Origin: JBBKWX01 sp037969175
Lineage (GTDB): Bacteria; Bacteroidota; Bacteroidia; AKYH767-A; JBBKVM01
Assembly: GCA_037969175.1 (NCBI GenBank)
Contig: JBBKWX010000123.1
Span: forward strand, 1 to 30,297
Direction: 5' to 3'
DNA: 30,297 bases
Made by a program: the position numbers and the translations under genes. The notes below the pieces were generated by a model. That model worked only from the letters and a program-made list of their open reading frames with translations. It was not told the DNA's origin and did no database searches. Below are positions 8,583-16,269 of this stretch, piece by piece (the first letter of the stretch is position 1; the number at the start of each line of letters is the position of its first letter).

Positions 8583-10529
8583 TTATTCTTTTATAAACCT
8601 GGCAAAATATTTTGCACCGGCAGAATTCACTAAACGTAAATGGTACATTCCTTTCGGAAGACTCGATATATCAACATTCAATCCTTTGGAAAGATCATGA
8701 TTTTCAATTTTGGAATGCATTGCTTCCGAACCTGTAGGTGTTACTACGATCAACTCATAACTTCCTTTGGCAGCAAGTTCATGTTTTAATGAAAGTACGT
8801 CTCTGGCAGGATTCGGACTCACAACCAAAGACATCTCGGTTCCATTTTTTATCACAGCAAGATCTGTATATGTGAATTTTCCATCATAATCAACCTGCTT
8901 TAATCTGTAATAGACATACCCTTTTGGGGCGTTGTTGTCCATGAAATCATAAGTGGTTACATCATTTGAATTACCAACACCATTGACCCTGCCAATATCT
9001 TCAAAGTTAAGTCCATCTCTTGAACGCTGAATCATGAAAAAATCATTGTTCTTTTCGCTGGCCGTAGCCCAAAAAACATGAGACTTATTTTGTTCTATCA
9101 ATTTTGCATCAAAGAACATCATCTCTACAGGCAATGGTGCAACATTACTCGCCGTTATTGTGAAGCCACATTCAGCACCACCATTACCATCCAGGATCAT
9201 ATAATAAACTGTAGGAACCGAATTGGGCAAACTTACGGATATGCTTCCTGAACCAGTTCTGCATGCTGCTGCCGAAGACCAGGTGCCGGAGCAGCTGTTG
9301 TTACTTGAAGTGATCACGCCAAATTGGTAAGATGCTCCGTAATAACAATACGAACCACCACAATCTGTAACATAACCTTGATTACAAGTAACTCCTGACA
9401 AACCAAGATTTACCGGTGTACCCGAACCGTCAGACAAGAATTTGAACCATATCGTATTCTCAATTGTTCCTGCGCAATACAAACTTCCGGTTGGATCATC
9501 AGGACCCGTTGTATAGGCGCAATTTGTATTTGTAACTGACACAGGCGTACTTGAACTCAATGTAATTGCATTGGTACAAAAATCACCCGGACTTGGTACA
9601 GTATATGGCGTAAGATTGAGAGTGAATGGCCCTGATGCGCTTAAGCTAGCATCTACTTTGAAATAATATCTACCGGCATCTCTAAAGTACACTGTTCTAC
9701 AAGGAGTATTTGCTGTTGCAGGAGAACTTTTAGCTTGCAATCCTCCACCCCAGGAACCATTTGACAAACAGGTTAATGTTGATTCACAACTTGAGCCGGT
9801 CAGCACACTTACTTCTGTATAATTCGCTGCAGTCGTTCCACTCAAATTAACGGTTACCCAAGATAATGCAGGTGCATCATAGGCAAAGAAATAATCGTTT
9901 CCTGTTCCACTTGATTGGGGTTCATTTCCATTACATCCTCCAGTCATATAATTATTACCTCCTACAGTTGTTCCTGTAAAACTATAAGGTAATGAAGGCA
10001 CTAATATCGCTGAACAAGGCGTCTGCCCAATTTTGTAAGGCATGATCATATGTCTGAAATTATCATCTGTTCCGCCTGCAATATCAAAGACCCTAACGTA
10101 ATAGGATACACCCGGAGTTACAGACATATGAACGAATACATTCGTTGTAGCTTGATCTTCACAGCGAAGCAGCGTGTATCCGGAAGTAGAACATGTACCG
10201 GTCTTTGAAAAAACCTGAAGTCCTACGTCTGAGATCCTGTTGGACCCCGTATTTTGTCTGCGAAAATCAAGATCTATGGCATACTCATCTGAAGCAGCTG
10301 TATATTTTATCCAATAATTGACTGTCGGCAATGGAGAAACACAAGTTGGATTTACTATTCCATTTACCGGAGTTGTCCAATTTGCACTTGATGCCGTAGT
10401 TGCATTGATCAGTGTTGTGCTATGCGCCACTGCTGTACAAGGAGAATCTTGTGCAATTAAATTATTGTTTAATCCTGATAAAAACAGGAATACAATAATA
10501 GTTAAACTGTGGTGGTTGAAACGTGCCAT
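8583..10529 (-). CDS. Secreted multidomain protein with C-terminal T9SS sorting domain
   Basis: The 648-aa product is predicted to be exported by Sec and then carried across the outer membrane by the T9SS. It begins with a signal peptide (about 1-27, hydrophobic IIVFLFLSGL, ending IAQ). Three cysteine-containing beta-rich modules follow, at about 30-165, 170-308 and 315-462; the second and third open with similar PCSAILV and FCTNAITL segments and have repeated aromatic-rich strands. A linker module at 465-562 (LPVEMMFFDAKL...YYRLKQVDYDGKFTYT) is typical of proteins just before the sorting signal. Residues 568-648 form a type A sorting domain (SPNPARDVLSLKHEL... LPKGMYHLRLV...FARFIKE). No catalytic domain is recognisable; adhesion, matrix or ligand binding are possibilities only. 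It shares the linker/sorting architecture with the protein encoded at 11180-12736. Confidence 0.85.
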   Translation of the reverse strand: MARFNHHSLTIIVFLFLSGLNNNLIAQDSPCTAVAHSTTLINATTASSANWTTPVNGIVNPTCVSPLPTVNYWIKYTAASDEYAIDLDFRRQNTGSNRISDVGLQVFSKTGTCSTSGYTLLRCEDQATTNVFVHMSVTPGVSYYVRVFDIAGGTDDNFRHMIMPYKIGQTPCSAILVPSLPYSFTGTTVGGNNYMTGGCNGNEPQSSGTGNDYFFAYDAPALSWVTVNLSGTTAANYTEVSVLTGSSCESTLTCLSNGSWGGGLQAKSSPATANTPCRTVYFRDAGRYYFKVDASLSASGPFTLNLTPYTVPSPGDFCTNAITLSSSTPVSVTNTNCAYTTGPDDPTGSLYCAGTIENTIWFKFLSDGSGTPVNLGLSGVTCNQGYVTDCGGSYCYYGASYQFGVITSSNNSCSGTWSSAAACRTGSGSISVSLPNSVPTVYYMILDGNGGAECGFTITASNVAPLPVEMMFFDAKLIEQNKSHVFWATASEKNNDFFMIQRSRDGLNFEDIGRVNGVGNSNDVTTYDFMDNNAPKGYVYYRLKQVDYDGKFTYTDLAVIKNGTEMSLVVSPNPARDVLSLKHELAAKGSYELIVVTPTGSEAMHSKIENHDLSKGLNVDISSLPKGMYHLRLVNSAGAKYFARFIKE

Positions 10530-10542
10530 AAGCTGTTCTATG

Positions 10543-10560
10543 TTGGTTGGTTGGTTGGTT
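10543..10560 (-). repeat. Tetranucleotide tandem repeat in the 5' leader of a T9SS cargo gene
   Basis: Four and a half copies of TTGG on the plus strand, read as AACC on the transcribed strand, end 13 nt before the start codon of the cargo gene at 10529. Perfect short tandem repeats at this position can change length by slipped-strand pairing, though four and a half copies is a small number. Confidence 0.8.
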
Positions 10561-10605
10561 TCTGACTTTTATTCTGATTCAGATCAGAGGTATAATTTAT
10601 CTAGT

Positions 10606-10911
10606 TTAATTTTCCGGTTCTTGAAGTTTTTTGATCAGATCTGATGTTCTTGTTGGTGCTCCCGAAGGATTAAGATCTTTTAAAAGCTGCTCATAATTAT
10701 CAATCTTACCGTTTGGTAATTCACCCGGATATGGAACAGTCCCTCCTATATCTCGTCCCGAATTTACTGATATCATACCTTTCGGAGTTCTCGTTACCTG
10801 GCTTACATTCTCTTTCACAACTTCAGCATTCGCATACATACCTGATGTAAGTAATGAAAGACTCAAAGTAAGTTGACCTAATAGTTTGCAAGTTGATTTC
10901 TGCGCTTTCAT
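10606..10911 (-). CDS. Small secreted protein of unknown function
   Basis: I do not recognise this 101-aa protein. It has a classical Sec signal peptide: basic start MKAQKSTCK, hydrophobic LLGQLTLSLSLLTSG, and a signal peptidase I site after ANA (about residue 29). The mature part of about 72 residues is polar, has no cysteine, is rich in Gly/Pro/Asn (RDIGGTVPYPGELPNGK, 53-69) and ends in a charged LIKKLQEPEN helix-like tail. It has no lipobox and no T9SS sorting domain, so it would stay periplasmic or leave by another route. It lies 76 nt upstream of one T9SS cargo gene and 268 nt downstream of another, all on the minus strand. The signal peptide and context make it a likely real gene. Confidence 0.65.
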   Translation of the reverse strand: MKAQKSTCKLLGQLTLSLSLLTSGMYANAEVVKENVSQVTRTPKGMISVNSGRDIGGTVPYPGELPNGKIDNYEQLLKDLNPSGAPTRTSDLIKKLQEPEN

Positions 10912-11179
10912 AAGTTCTGGTTTAACATGTAATTCTTCATTCTATTTGTTGCCCTCGTTTTGGCATTTGTAAGAATCAAGAGATTATATTCTGATTTGGT
11001 ATTGTAACGCCGTGATTTTGCCTCGGTTTACTTAAAAATCACATCAATCTTACATTTTGATTGTAAGACATGTCAAACCAAACTCGGAACCCTGTAATAG
11101 CAAGGGGTACAATAAACAATCAAAAAAATAATTTGGAGGTATTTGGGGAACTTAGAATGCGAATAATGCCGTTTTCCGT
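10912..11179. other. 268-bp AT-rich intergenic region between secreted-protein genes
   Basis: No gene is supported here. It should hold the 3' end of the cargo gene to the right and the promoter of the 101-aa secreted protein. I find no exact TAnnTTTG on the minus strand. The only structure seen is a 7-bp inverted repeat TCTTACA...TGTAAGA with a 7-nt loop at 11048-11068, too AT-rich to be a confident terminator. Confidence 0.5.
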
Positions 11180-12736
11180 CTATTTTTTAATAAATCTTTC
11201 GGAAACACTTATTCGATCATTGACCAGCCTTAAGATGTAAAATCCGGGCTTCAAGTCAGCAACATCCATATCCGGAATAAGTTCTTTATTAGACATTGAA
11301 AAATATTTTTCGATTCGTATTCTGCCCGTAACATCTATTACGGAACATTTAATATCTCCTTCTAAGGAATTCAAACCAGATAAAAACAAAACTTCAGAAA
11401 CAGGATTAGGTTTGATTTCAAATTGAATATCAGATCTGAATTTTTCTATGATCGGTCCATAGTATTTGAATTGCCCATCTATATCTATCTGTTTTAATCT
11501 GTAATAGTTTGAACCATTCAAAGGATCTTCATCTCTGAATTCATAATTGGTATTACTGCTTGAAAAAGCTTTTCCGCTTATTCTTCCAATAGAATAATAT
11601 TCAAACCCGTTTTCTGAACGCTCAATATCGTAATGATCATTATTCAGTTCAGTACCTGTAGTCCACAGCAGGTCAATAAATTTAGTCTCTCTTTTGGCTG
11701 TGAAAGAAAGCATCTCAACAGGTAAAGGCTGACTATAACTAATATAAGGATAAACTGAATTATGCTGACAAGCTGCTGTCCAGGAATAACAAAGTATATA
11801 GCCCATACCCGGAGTTAATCCGTTTGCTGTTAATTTGGTTAATGTACCTGAATCAACGATACTACCGCATCCGACAGGTTTGAGCACCCAGTTAAAAGCT
11901 GTAACATTTCCTGAGCTGCACCCGAAAGAATTGATGATCATTTGCAAATTAAATGTAGATGTTGGCGATGTCAATGAAAAACACTGTGTACGGCTATCAC
12001 CACTATTCATCCTGGAATTCAGATCATATCGGGAGCATACACTTTGAACCTGTATTGAAGTGGGTACAGAGCTGAAAGCACAAACACTTCCGCATGGCGC
12101 CTGACAAGATGAACAATCCTGAGTCTCCCCTACCCTGATGCAAAAATCAGCCCCGGCCATGGGATTCGTTGCTCCGCCACAAATGGCTGAAGTTTGATAC
12201 GTAACCTGTACCATATATCGTTGGCCAGGGATCAGTGTTGTAAGTCTGTGAATATTCAAGCTTGGCCCATCAGCAGGATCTTCACAACTGATAGGATTGT
12301 TTACAGGTAAACAACCGTATTCCCACACTGCTGACCCAAGATGGCAACTATAACTGGCAGTCTTTTCTACTTCAACAAACATTTTGGAACTGCTTGCAAT
12401 GAAATAATACCAAACACTTTTTCGCATAGAAGTTCCTTGACAACCAAAATTTTCGCCCGCTTCGGTTGTTGATTCCCTGTTTGAACCTGTTGTACATGGT
12501 GCGTTGACATTTAGAAGAATTGCATCTAAACAATTATCATTAACCGGAATACCACTTATCCTGTAAGCTGAATCAGCCCAGGCATTCAAATCCATTTCCG
12601 GATGCTCCTTAAAAACAAAATTGGTTAATGGAGCCAGCTTCAGCGTATCCCCTTCTGTATTTACTATAGAGGCAACACTTTGACTAAAAGTCAGAAATAA
12701 GATGAAGGTGATACTTTGGATCAGAAAGTGCCGCAT
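11180..12736 (-). CDS. Secreted protein with C-terminal T9SS sorting domain
   Basis: I choose ATG 12736, giving 518 aa, rather than the longer reading from 12787. This start places the signal peptide MRHFLIQSITFILFLTFSQSVAS at the N-terminus, and a TAnnTTTG element at 12754-12761 lies inside the longer reading. After a short prodomain-like stretch comes a cysteine-rich beta module (about 64-205) starting with the GIPVNDNCLDAILL motif common in Bacteroidota surface proteins, then a Cys-rich segment (208-222, CSSCQAPCGSVC) and a second beta region (225-330). The LPVEMLSFTAKR...YYRLKQIDIDGQFKYY linker (338-428) and type A sorting domain (about 438-518, KPNPVSEVLFL... DLKPGFYILRLV...SERFIKK) finish it. 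No enzyme motif is visible. Export by T9SS is a firm family inference; the ligand or substrate is unknown. Confidence 0.85.
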   Translation of the reverse strand: MRHFLIQSITFILFLTFSQSVASIVNTEGDTLKLAPLTNFVFKEHPEMDLNAWADSAYRISGIPVNDNCLDAILLNVNAPCTTGSNRESTTEAGENFGCQGTSMRKSVWYYFIASSSKMFVEVEKTASYSCHLGSAVWEYGCLPVNNPISCEDPADGPSLNIHRLTTLIPGQRYMVQVTYQTSAICGGATNPMAGADFCIRVGETQDCSSCQAPCGSVCAFSSVPTSIQVQSVCSRYDLNSRMNSGDSRTQCFSLTSPTSTFNLQMIINSFGCSSGNVTAFNWVLKPVGCGSIVDSGTLTKLTANGLTPGMGYILCYSWTAACQHNSVYPYISYSQPLPVEMLSFTAKRETKFIDLLWTTGTELNNDHYDIERSENGFEYYSIGRISGKAFSSSNTNYEFRDEDPLNGSNYYRLKQIDIDGQFKYYGPIIEKFRSDIQFEIKPNPVSEVLFLSGLNSLEGDIKCSVIDVTGRIRIEKYFSMSNKELIPDMDVADLKPGFYILRLVNDRISVSERFIKK

Positions 12737-12753
12737 ATTTAAATTAAGAAAAA

Positions 12754-12761
12754 CAAATCTA
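12754..12761 (-). promoter_or_regulatory. Putative -7 promoter element of a T9SS cargo gene
   Basis: The minus strand reads TAGATTTG, an exact TAnnTTTG match 17 nt upstream of the chosen ATG at 12736. It forms one arm of a perfect palindrome (12754-12774). Confidence 0.55.
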
Positions 12762-12774
12762 AGCCTTAGATTTG
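12754..12774. repeat. 21-bp perfect palindrome, possible operator
   Basis: Two perfect 10-bp arms, CAAATCTAAG and CTTAGATTTG, flank a single C. The left arm contains the predicted -7 box of the cargo gene, so a dimeric regulator bound here would overlap the promoter. A transcript hairpin is unlikely with a 1-nt loop. Confidence 0.6.
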
Positions 12775-12842
12775 CCTTTCTTACCACTATTTGGCGAATG
12801 AATACCTTTTCAGGGTAAACGACTATTCAATACAAGGTCTAC

Positions 12843-14408
12843 TTAGGATCTGTATTCTCCGAACACTTTCCTGAGGACATCAGCTATCTCCCCCAAAGTC
12901 GCGTATTCGTCGACACAAGCCATTATAAAAGGCATCAGATTGCTTTCTCCCTTAGCTGCATCTTCCAAGCTTAAAAGCAAAGTATCCACTTGCTCATTAT
13001 TTCTTTCGGATCGTAATTTTATCAGCTTTTCTATTTGGATTTGACGTATCGATTCATCTACAGTAAACAGGTCTTCAAATGGTAGTTCTTCCACAGTAAA
13101 CTTGTTCACTCCAACCAGAATCTTTTCTTTTGATTGAATATCTTTTTGATATTTATATGCTGAGTGCGCAATTTCATCCTGCATGAAATTTTCTTCAATA
13201 GCATTTACAGCACCACCCATGGAATCTATTTTATGAATATACTCCCAGGCCGCAGCCTCGACTTCATTTGTTAAAGTTTCAACAAAATAACTACCTGCAA
13301 GTGGATCTACTGTTTCAGGAACTCCACTTTCAAAAGCTATGATCTGTTGAGTTCTCAATGCTGTTCTTGCAGCTTCCTCGGTCGGCAATGCAAGTGCTTC
13401 ATCAAAACCGTTGGTATGAAGGCTTTGAGTCCCACCCATCACAGCAGCTAAAGCCTGTAAGGTAACTCTCACAATATTGTTCTGAGGCTGTTGTGCTGTC
13501 AGCGTAGAGCCGCCTGTTTGTGTATGAAACCTCAACATCTGAGCCTTAGGATCTGTTGCACCAAGCTCGCTGGTGATCTTTGCCCACATTCTCCTCGCAG
13601 CTCTGAATTTCGCCACTTCCTCAAAAAGATTGTTGTGAGCATTGAAAAAGAAACTTAATCGCTTGGCAAAAACATTTATATCAAGACCTGCCTCAATAGC
13701 CGCTTGCAGATAAGCTTTGCCATTGCTTAGGGTAAATGCTAATTCTTGCACCGCTGTAGATCCTGCTTCACGGATATGGTATCCTGAGATGGATATCGTA
13801 TTCCATTTTGGAATTTCCTTGCTGCAATACGCAAAAATATCAGTGATGATGCGCATCGAATGCTTGGGAGGATAGATATACGTACCTCTGGCTGCATATT
13901 CTTTCAGGATATCATTCTGAACGGTACCCGTCAGCTTTGTCAGATCAGCTCCTTGTCTTCTGGCGAGGGTGATATACATTGCAAGCAAAATGGATGCAGT
14001 ACTGTTGATCGTCATGGAAGTAGAGATCTTTTCCAATGATATCCCCTTGAACAAGGTTTCCATATCTTTCAAAGAATCAATGGCAACACCGGCCTTCCCT
14101 ACTTCACCCTCAGACATAGCATGATCCGAATCATATCCTATTTGCGTTGGCAGATCAAATGCTACAGATAATCCGGTCGTACCCTGATTCAACAAAAAAT
14201 GGTAACGCTCATTTGATTCCTCAGCTGTAGAAAAACCTGCATATTGGCGCATGGTCCACAACTTCGACCGGTACATGGTATTTTGTACGCCACGTGTATA
14301 TGGAAACTCGCCGGGTTGTTCCTGTTTTATTTTTGGATCAGGATACAAGGCATTTATTTTAATTCCTGAATCGGTTTCAAACTTGGGTTTTCTCTCTTCG
14401 CTTGCCAT
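12843..14408 (-). CDS. Methylmalonyl-CoA mutase, stand-alone catalytic subunit
   Basis: Acyl-CoA mutases of this family use adenosylcobalamin to rearrange carbon skeletons; methylmalonyl-CoA mutase interconverts (R)-methylmalonyl-CoA and succinyl-CoA. The 521-aa protein covers only the TIM-barrel catalytic part: RQYAGFSTAEESN (54-66), GLSVAFDLPTQIGYDSD (79-95), QNDILKEYAARGTYIYPP (164-181), SISGYHIREAG (206-216) and QSLHTNGFDEALALPTEEAAR. By counting against the Propionibacterium enzyme from memory, Tyr-56, Arg-174 and His-211 fall at the positions of Tyr-89, Arg-207 and His-244; the Tyr/Arg pair marks methylmalonyl-CoA rather than isobutyryl- or 2-hydroxyisobutyryl-CoA mutases. The C-terminal B12-binding domain with its DxHxxG motif is absent, so a separate small subunit is needed and is not in this window. 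It lies 9 nt after the membrane-protein gene. Confidence 0.88.
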   Translation of the reverse strand: MASEERKPKFETDSGIKINALYPDPKIKQEQPGEFPYTRGVQNTMYRSKLWTMRQYAGFSTAEESNERYHFLLNQGTTGLSVAFDLPTQIGYDSDHAMSEGEVGKAGVAIDSLKDMETLFKGISLEKISTSMTINSTASILLAMYITLARRQGADLTKLTGTVQNDILKEYAARGTYIYPPKHSMRIITDIFAYCSKEIPKWNTISISGYHIREAGSTAVQELAFTLSNGKAYLQAAIEAGLDINVFAKRLSFFFNAHNNLFEEVAKFRAARRMWAKITSELGATDPKAQMLRFHTQTGGSTLTAQQPQNNIVRVTLQALAAVMGGTQSLHTNGFDEALALPTEEAARTALRTQQIIAFESGVPETVDPLAGSYFVETLTNEVEAAAWEYIHKIDSMGGAVNAIEENFMQDEIAHSAYKYQKDIQSKEKILVGVNKFTVEELPFEDLFTVDESIRQIQIEKLIKLRSERNNEQVDTLLLSLEDAAKGESNLMPFIMACVDEYATLGEIADVLRKVFGEYRS

Positions 14409-14417
14409 CTTACTATT

Positions 14418-14945
14418 TTAAAATAATTCCCTTACTTCTTGTTTCAAAAATTCAAGAGCACGCATTGCCATCATCTTTTCATTATTGATCATCAAATTGA
14501 TGATCATTTTACTCAGTTCAAGACTGGGAGCATCATCATCCACTTTTGACGCAGCTGTATTAATGATCCGTATTACTTCTTCCTTTGCATTTTTCACCAT
14601 CATCCAAGCCTGGGTAGAAACATAAACCTGCTGACTTAAATTATGCTCATATTCATCTCTAACAGCTTGAATCAGCATGCTATGCAATTCTCTGGATGAT
14701 AGGCCGGCACTGCTGATACGTATCACTAAATTGTTCGGGCTGATCCGTTCCAGTAAAAGACACAATCTTTCATAGGCCTGGAATCTAAGTGGCAAAATAT
14801 CTTTTTGCAATGTACTTTTAGCAGATAAAAGCCGGATCCGATAATCATTGTCCAGAAATCTTTTTAATAACATATATGCTGTAACAAGTACGATCAAAGC
14901 AGGTACAATGTACATTAGTGCGTTAAGTGCAGAATTTATATCCAT
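14418..14945 (-). CDS. Conserved single-pass membrane protein, function unknown
   Basis: I start this at ATG 14945 (175 aa, MDINSALNALMYIVPALIVL); the longer reading from 15011 would put an unlikely AT-rich segment ahead of the membrane helix and would run into the promoter region. One membrane segment (about 8-28) is followed by a mainly helical soluble domain with the pattern LPLRFQAYERLCLLLERISPNNL (51-73) and a well-spaced amphipathic C-terminal half rich in Met, Lys and Glu. I do not know a function. It precedes the mutase gene by 9 nt and is surely co-transcribed; from memory similar proteins accompany acyl-CoA mutase genes in other Bacteroidota, but I cannot verify this here. It has no B12-binding motif, so it is not the missing mutase subunit. 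Confidence 0.8.
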   Translation of the reverse strand: MDINSALNALMYIVPALIVLVTAYMLLKRFLDNDYRIRLLSAKSTLQKDILPLRFQAYERLCLLLERISPNNLVIRISSAGLSSRELHSMLIQAVRDEYEHNLSQQVYVSTQAWMMVKNAKEEVIRIINTAASKVDDDAPSLELSKMIINLMINNEKMMAMRALEFLKQEVRELF

Positions 14946-15039
14946 AATTTCAATCCAATTCAGGATGACAAATATCGTTAAATTTTGTGTTTCGTATTGT
15001 GTAAGTAACAAGTATAGCCATACAATAGGACTATTTTGT

Positions 15040-15047
15040 TAGTTTTG
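15040..15047 (+). promoter_or_regulatory. Putative -7 promoter element of the aspartate aminotransferase operon
   Basis: TAGTTTTG matches TAnnTTTG and ends 31 nt before the ATG at 15079. It lies in the 133-bp spacer to the divergent membrane-protein gene and probably drives the run of six plus-strand genes up to 22137. Confidence 0.55.
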
Positions 15048-15078
15048 CGTTTTAATTTTCAGACCAAGCGAGTAAAGA

Positions 15079-16269
15079 ATGAGTCAATTAGCAGATCGAA
15101 TAAGTCTTCTGGCTGAATCCCAGACTATCATGATGTCGAAACTGAGCAGAGAGATGATAGCAGCCGGTAAGGATGTGGTCAATCTTAGTTTGGGAGAGCC
15201 TGATTTTGTAACTCCCGCTTCTATTTGTGAAGCCGCGAAAATAGCCATCGATGAAGGATATACACACTATACCCCTATTGCCGGTTATTTGGAGTTAAGA
15301 CAAGCAATTTCCAAAAAACTGAAGGAGGAAAATAATTTAACTTATTCTCCCGAACAGATCGTCGTTTCTACCGGAGCCAAACAGAGTGTTGCAAATGTCG
15401 TTTTAAGTCTGGTGAATCCCGGAGATAAAGTGATCATCCCTGCGCCCTATTGGGTGAGTTATATAGAACTTGTAAAATTGGCCGGAGGAATTCCCGTCTA
15501 TATTCCAACAACTGTTGAAGATGATTTTAAATTTACTCCTCAGCAACTGAGAGAAAAAGCTGCAGATGCTAAATTGATGATCTTTTCTTCTCCTTGTAAT
15601 CCTACAGGAACGGTTTTTTCACATGAAGAATTAAGCGCCATAGCGGATGTAGTTGCTGAATTCCCAAATTTATTCGTGCTCTCAGATGAGATCTATGAAT
15701 ACATAAATTTTGAATCCAAACATTGCAGTATCGCAGAATTTCCAAAAGTAAAAGATCAGGTCATCATTGTGAACGGCATGTCAAAAGGTTTTGCAATGAC
15801 AGGTTGGAGAATTGGGTATGCAGCTGCACCACTTTGGATAGCTAAAGCTTGCGATAAGATCCAGGGTCAATTCACATCAGGTACCAGCTCCGTATCACAG
15901 AGAGCTGCACTGGCGGCCTTTCAGCAAAGCAGAGATGAATGTTTCCGTATGCGGGATATATTCAAAACCAGAAGAGATCTGGTATTGGAACATCTGTCAA
16001 AAATACCCGGTTTGATTGTAAATAAACCTACCGGTGCTTTCTATGTTTTTCCGGATGTAAGTTCATTTTTCGGAAAAAGTTTTAACAATAAAAAGATCAA
16101 TTCAAGTACCGATCTTTGCATGTATCTTTTAGAAGAAGCAGGAGTTTCATTGGTGATGGGTGAGGCTTTTGGTGCGCCTGAATGTATCCGCATTTCATAT
16201 GCTTCTTCAGAAGAAAATCTGCTAAAGGCTTTGGATAGAATTGAAAAAGCATTAACCGCATTAGCTTGA
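15079..16269 (+). CDS. Pyridoxal-phosphate aminotransferase, aspartate aminotransferase type
   Basis: A class I/II fold-type I aminotransferase of 396 aa, most similar to the subgroup I-gamma aspartate aminotransferases, which interconvert aspartate and 2-oxoglutarate with oxaloacetate and glutamate. Landmarks are SLGEPDF (37-43), YTHYTPIAGYLELRQAI (61-77), the PLP-contacting SSPCNPTGTVF (170-180), LSDEIYEYINF (201-211) and the Schiff-base Lys-236 in NGMSKGFAMTGWRIGY; the C-terminal CIRISYASSEENLLKAL supplies the substrate-carboxylate Arg. Prephenate or other substrates are used by close relatives and cannot be excluded. The stop codon overlaps the TTG start of the next gene. It is the first gene of the six-gene run. 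Confidence 0.9.
   Translation: MSQLADRISLLAESQTIMMSKLSREMIAAGKDVVNLSLGEPDFVTPASICEAAKIAIDEGYTHYTPIAGYLELRQAISKKLKEENNLTYSPEQIVVSTGAKQSVANVVLSLVNPGDKVIIPAPYWVSYIELVKLAGGIPVYIPTTVEDDFKFTPQQLREKAADAKLMIFSSPCNPTGTVFSHEELSAIADVVAEFPNLFVLSDEIYEYINFESKHCSIAEFPKVKDQVIIVNGMSKGFAMTGWRIGYAAAPLWIAKACDKIQGQFTSGTSSVSQRAALAAFQQSRDECFRMRDIFKTRRDLVLEHLSKIPGLIVNKPTGAFYVFPDVSSFFGKSFNNKKINSSTDLCMYLLEEAGVSLVMGEAFGAPECIRISYASSEENLLKALDRIEKALTALA

Noticed and set aside
12737..12787. 17-residue N-terminal extension of the T9SS cargo protein
   Set aside because: It would place charged residues before the signal peptide and would include the predicted -7 promoter box and palindrome.
14418..14945. Small B12-binding subunit of the mutase
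   Set aside because: The protein has a membrane helix and no DxHxxG cobalamin-binding motif or Rossmann-like pattern.
14946..15011. 22-residue N-terminal extension of the membrane protein before the mutase
   Set aside because: The ATG at 14945 gives the compact start before the membrane helix; the extension runs through AT-rich DNA containing a near -7 box (minus-strand GATATTTG at 14969-14976).
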